The notes under the pieces are model-generated. The model saw nothing but the letters and a program-made list of their open reading frames with translations. It made no database searches and was not told the origin of the DNA. A DNA stretch of 6,355 nt, from the NCBI GenBank assembly GCA_007128515.1, contig SKXI01000338.1, positions 1-6,355 on the forward strand, in the 5' to 3' direction. Numbering within the stretch: the stretch's first letter is position 1; the number at the start of each line of letters is the position of its first letter. This DNA comes from Halococcaceae archaeon. GTDB lineage: Archaea; Halobacteriota; Halobacteria; Halobacteriales; Halalkalicoccaceae. The translations under genes and the position numbers were made by a program. Shown here in pieces: positions 5,140-6,355 of the stretch.

Positions 5140-6355
5140 GAGAAGACCTCCGAGACGAACGGGTCGAACATCGCGTCGAACGTCGCCCCCGCGAAGCCGA
5201 GGGCGACGGCGAGCACCGTGGCGACGACGGCGAGGCCGACCATCCCGAGCGAGACGGGGTCGGCCTCGTCGAGCGTTCCGACGAGCGCGTTCGGTTCACC
5301 GCCGTCAGTGGCGACCCCGCCCCCCGGCCCGGCGGGCGCGGGCGCGTGCGAGACGGGCGTGAAGAACATCTTCTCCAGCAGGCGGGCGACGTAGCCGAGC
5401 GTGAGCATCGTACTGAGGAAGATCACGGCGGCGACCGGCCAGAGTTCGGCCTCGACCGAGCCGACCGCGATGTACCACTTGCCGATGAACCCGACGGAGG
5501 GCGGGATGCCGATCAGCGCGATGCCGAGCACCGCCATCGAACCCGCCGCGACCGGGCGCCGCGAGAACAGGCCCGCGTAGTCGTCGACGCGTCGGGCGCC
5601 GTAGCCGGCGGCGACGACGCCCGCACAGACGAACAGCCCGGCCTTCATCACCCCGTGGCCTACGAGGTGGACGAGCGCACCGACGAGCGCCGTCTCGGTG
5701 AGCAGGCCGTAGGCGGCGACGATCAGGCCGAACTGCGAGACCGAGGAGAACGCGAGCATCCGTTTGACGTCCATCTGAATCACCGCGAGGGCGCTCCCGG
5801 CGATCACGCTCACGGAGCCGACCGTGACGACGACCTCCTGGAGGTACGGTGTGGTGGCGACGAACTCGACGGTGTAGACGCCGAAGATGACGCGCGCGAG
5901 CGCGTACGCGGAGACGGTCGAGACGAGCGCCGCGATCATCGGCGTCGCGCCGTCGGGGGCGTGCTGGTAGGCGTCGGGCTGCCAGGTGTGAAGCGGCCAC
6001 TGGGCGACCTTGATCGCGAAGCCGACGAACATGAAGACGAAGCCCACTCTCACCAGTGGATCGTCGTAGCCCGCCTCGGGGATCGCGCTCGCGAGGTCGA
6101 TCATGTTCAGCGTCCCCGTCGCGAGGAAGACGAAGCCGACGCCGACGAGGTAGAGCGACGCCCCCACCGTCCCGATGATCAGGTACTTGAGCGCTGCGAC
6201 CGCGGCCTCCGCGCCGTCGCCCTTCGCGATCAGCGCGTAGGTGGCGATGCCGGTGATCTCGAGGAAGACGAAGAGGTTGAACACGTCGCCCGTGAGGGCG
6301 ATGCCCATGAGCCCGCCGACGAGCAGCAGGTAGCCGCTGTAGAACGTGTTCCCGC
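5136..6355 (-). CDS. mrpD: MrpD-family antiporter-like membrane subunit (first of three), 5' end off window
   Basis: Partial polytopic membrane protein; 405 residues are visible and the N-terminus lies beyond 6355. The frame is open to the edge and reads GNTFYSGYLLLVGGL before the first visible Met at 6306-6308, so that Met is internal and not the start. It is predicted to be a D-type ion-translocating subunit of an Mrp Na+/H+ antiporter. Landmarks are the TM5 Glu (codon 6258-6260, in NLFVFLEITG), the TM7 Lys (6009-6011, in FAIKVAQWPLHTWQPDAY), the Lys at 5643-5645 (HGVMKAGLFVCAG) and the late Lys at 5478-5480 (PPSVGFIGKWY). The TM8 lysine position, eight residues before the Arg of SAYALAR, is Thr (5916-5918). 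About eleven membrane segments are visible; a Gly/Pro/Ala-rich disordered loop (around 5240-5350) precedes the last helix. The gene ends in TGA, overlapping the next ATG. Missing operon partners would be expected upstream of the window. Confidence 0.88.
   Translation of the reverse strand, partial: GNTFYSGYLLLVGGLMGIALTGDVFNLFVFLEITGIATYALIAKGDGAEAAVAALKYLIIGTVGASLYLVGVGFVFLATGTLNMIDLASAIPEAGYDDPLVRVGFVFMFVGFAIKVAQWPLHTWQPDAYQHAPDGATPMIAALVSTVSAYALARVIFGVYTVEFVATTPYLQEVVVTVGSVSVIAGSALAVIQMDVKRMLAFSSVSQFGLIVAAYGLLTETALVGALVHLVGHGVMKAGLFVCAGVVAAGYGARRVDDYAGLFSRRPVAAGSMAVLGIALIGIPPSVGFIGKWYIAVGSVEAELWPVAAVIFLSTMLTLGYVARLLEKMFFTPVSHAPAPAGPGGGVATDGGEPNALVGTLDEADPVSLGMVGLAVVATVLAVALGFAGATFDAMFDPFVSEVFS
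5147..5151 (-). promoter_or_regulatory. Shine-Dalgarno GGAGG for the second antiporter subunit
   Basis: The minus strand reads CGGAGGTCTTCTCATG. GGAGG ends 7 nt before the ATG at 5139 and lies within the end of the preceding gene, the same spacing as at the next junction. It supports the chosen start and coupled translation. Confidence 0.75.

Noticed and set aside
3562..5394. 610-aa open frame on the plus strand
   Set aside because: It is antisense to two clearly conserved membrane-protein genes and consists of Arg/Glu/Asp/Val-rich sequence typical of the complement of G/C-rich codons; no domain is recognisable.
6306..6308. ATG as the start of the first antiporter subunit
   Set aside because: The frame continues upstream with typical membrane-segment sequence, and family members have several helices before this point, so this Met is internal.

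Overview
The window looks like chromosomal DNA from a halophilic archaeon (class Halobacteria). The evidence is the high G+C content, the acidic proteins, a twin-arginine lipoprotein signal followed by a poly-aspartate linker, TATA-like boxes about 25-30 nt upstream of start codons with no Shine-Dalgarno (leaderless style), and a purine phosphoribosyltransferase of the archaeal HPRT type. All recognisable genes lie on the minus strand, so transcription runs from high to low coordinates.

Layout in transcription order. From 6355 to 1535 there are three consecutive antiporter-like membrane subunits of the MrpD/NuoL-M-N family. The first is cut by the window edge (5136-6355), the second is 587 aa (3376-5139) and the third is 614 aa (1535-3379). 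Both junctions are 4-bp ATGA overlaps, and the second and third genes each have a GGAGG ribosome-binding site 7 nt before ATG, so this is a translationally coupled operon. Together they are probably the ion-translocating D-type subunits of a multi-subunit Mrp-type Na+/H+ antiporter; the small partner subunits are not in the window and would be expected upstream of 6355. After a 38-bp gap with its own TATA-like box comes an archaeal HGPRTase-like gene, hpt (939-1496), for purine salvage. A 270-bp non-coding stretch (669-938) follows, containing the promoter region of the last gene and two inverted repeats with related half-sites. The last gene (668 down to the window edge at 1) encodes the N-terminal part of a solute-binding lipoprotein of a peptide/oligopeptide-type ABC importer. 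It is interrupted at codon 93 by an in-frame UAG, while the reading frame and family signature continue intact for 129 more codons.

The antiporter genes, hpt and the binding protein appear to be separate functional units on one strand: the antiporter operon for Na+/pH homeostasis, hpt for nucleotide salvage, and the start of an uptake transporter locus. I did not find a clear new multi-gene system. The points most worth checking are the single amber codon in an otherwise intact binding-protein gene, the palindromic GGTA/TACC sites at its promoter, the loss of conserved intramembrane lysines in two of the three antiporter subunits (at different positions), and the histidine-rich loop in the middle subunit.
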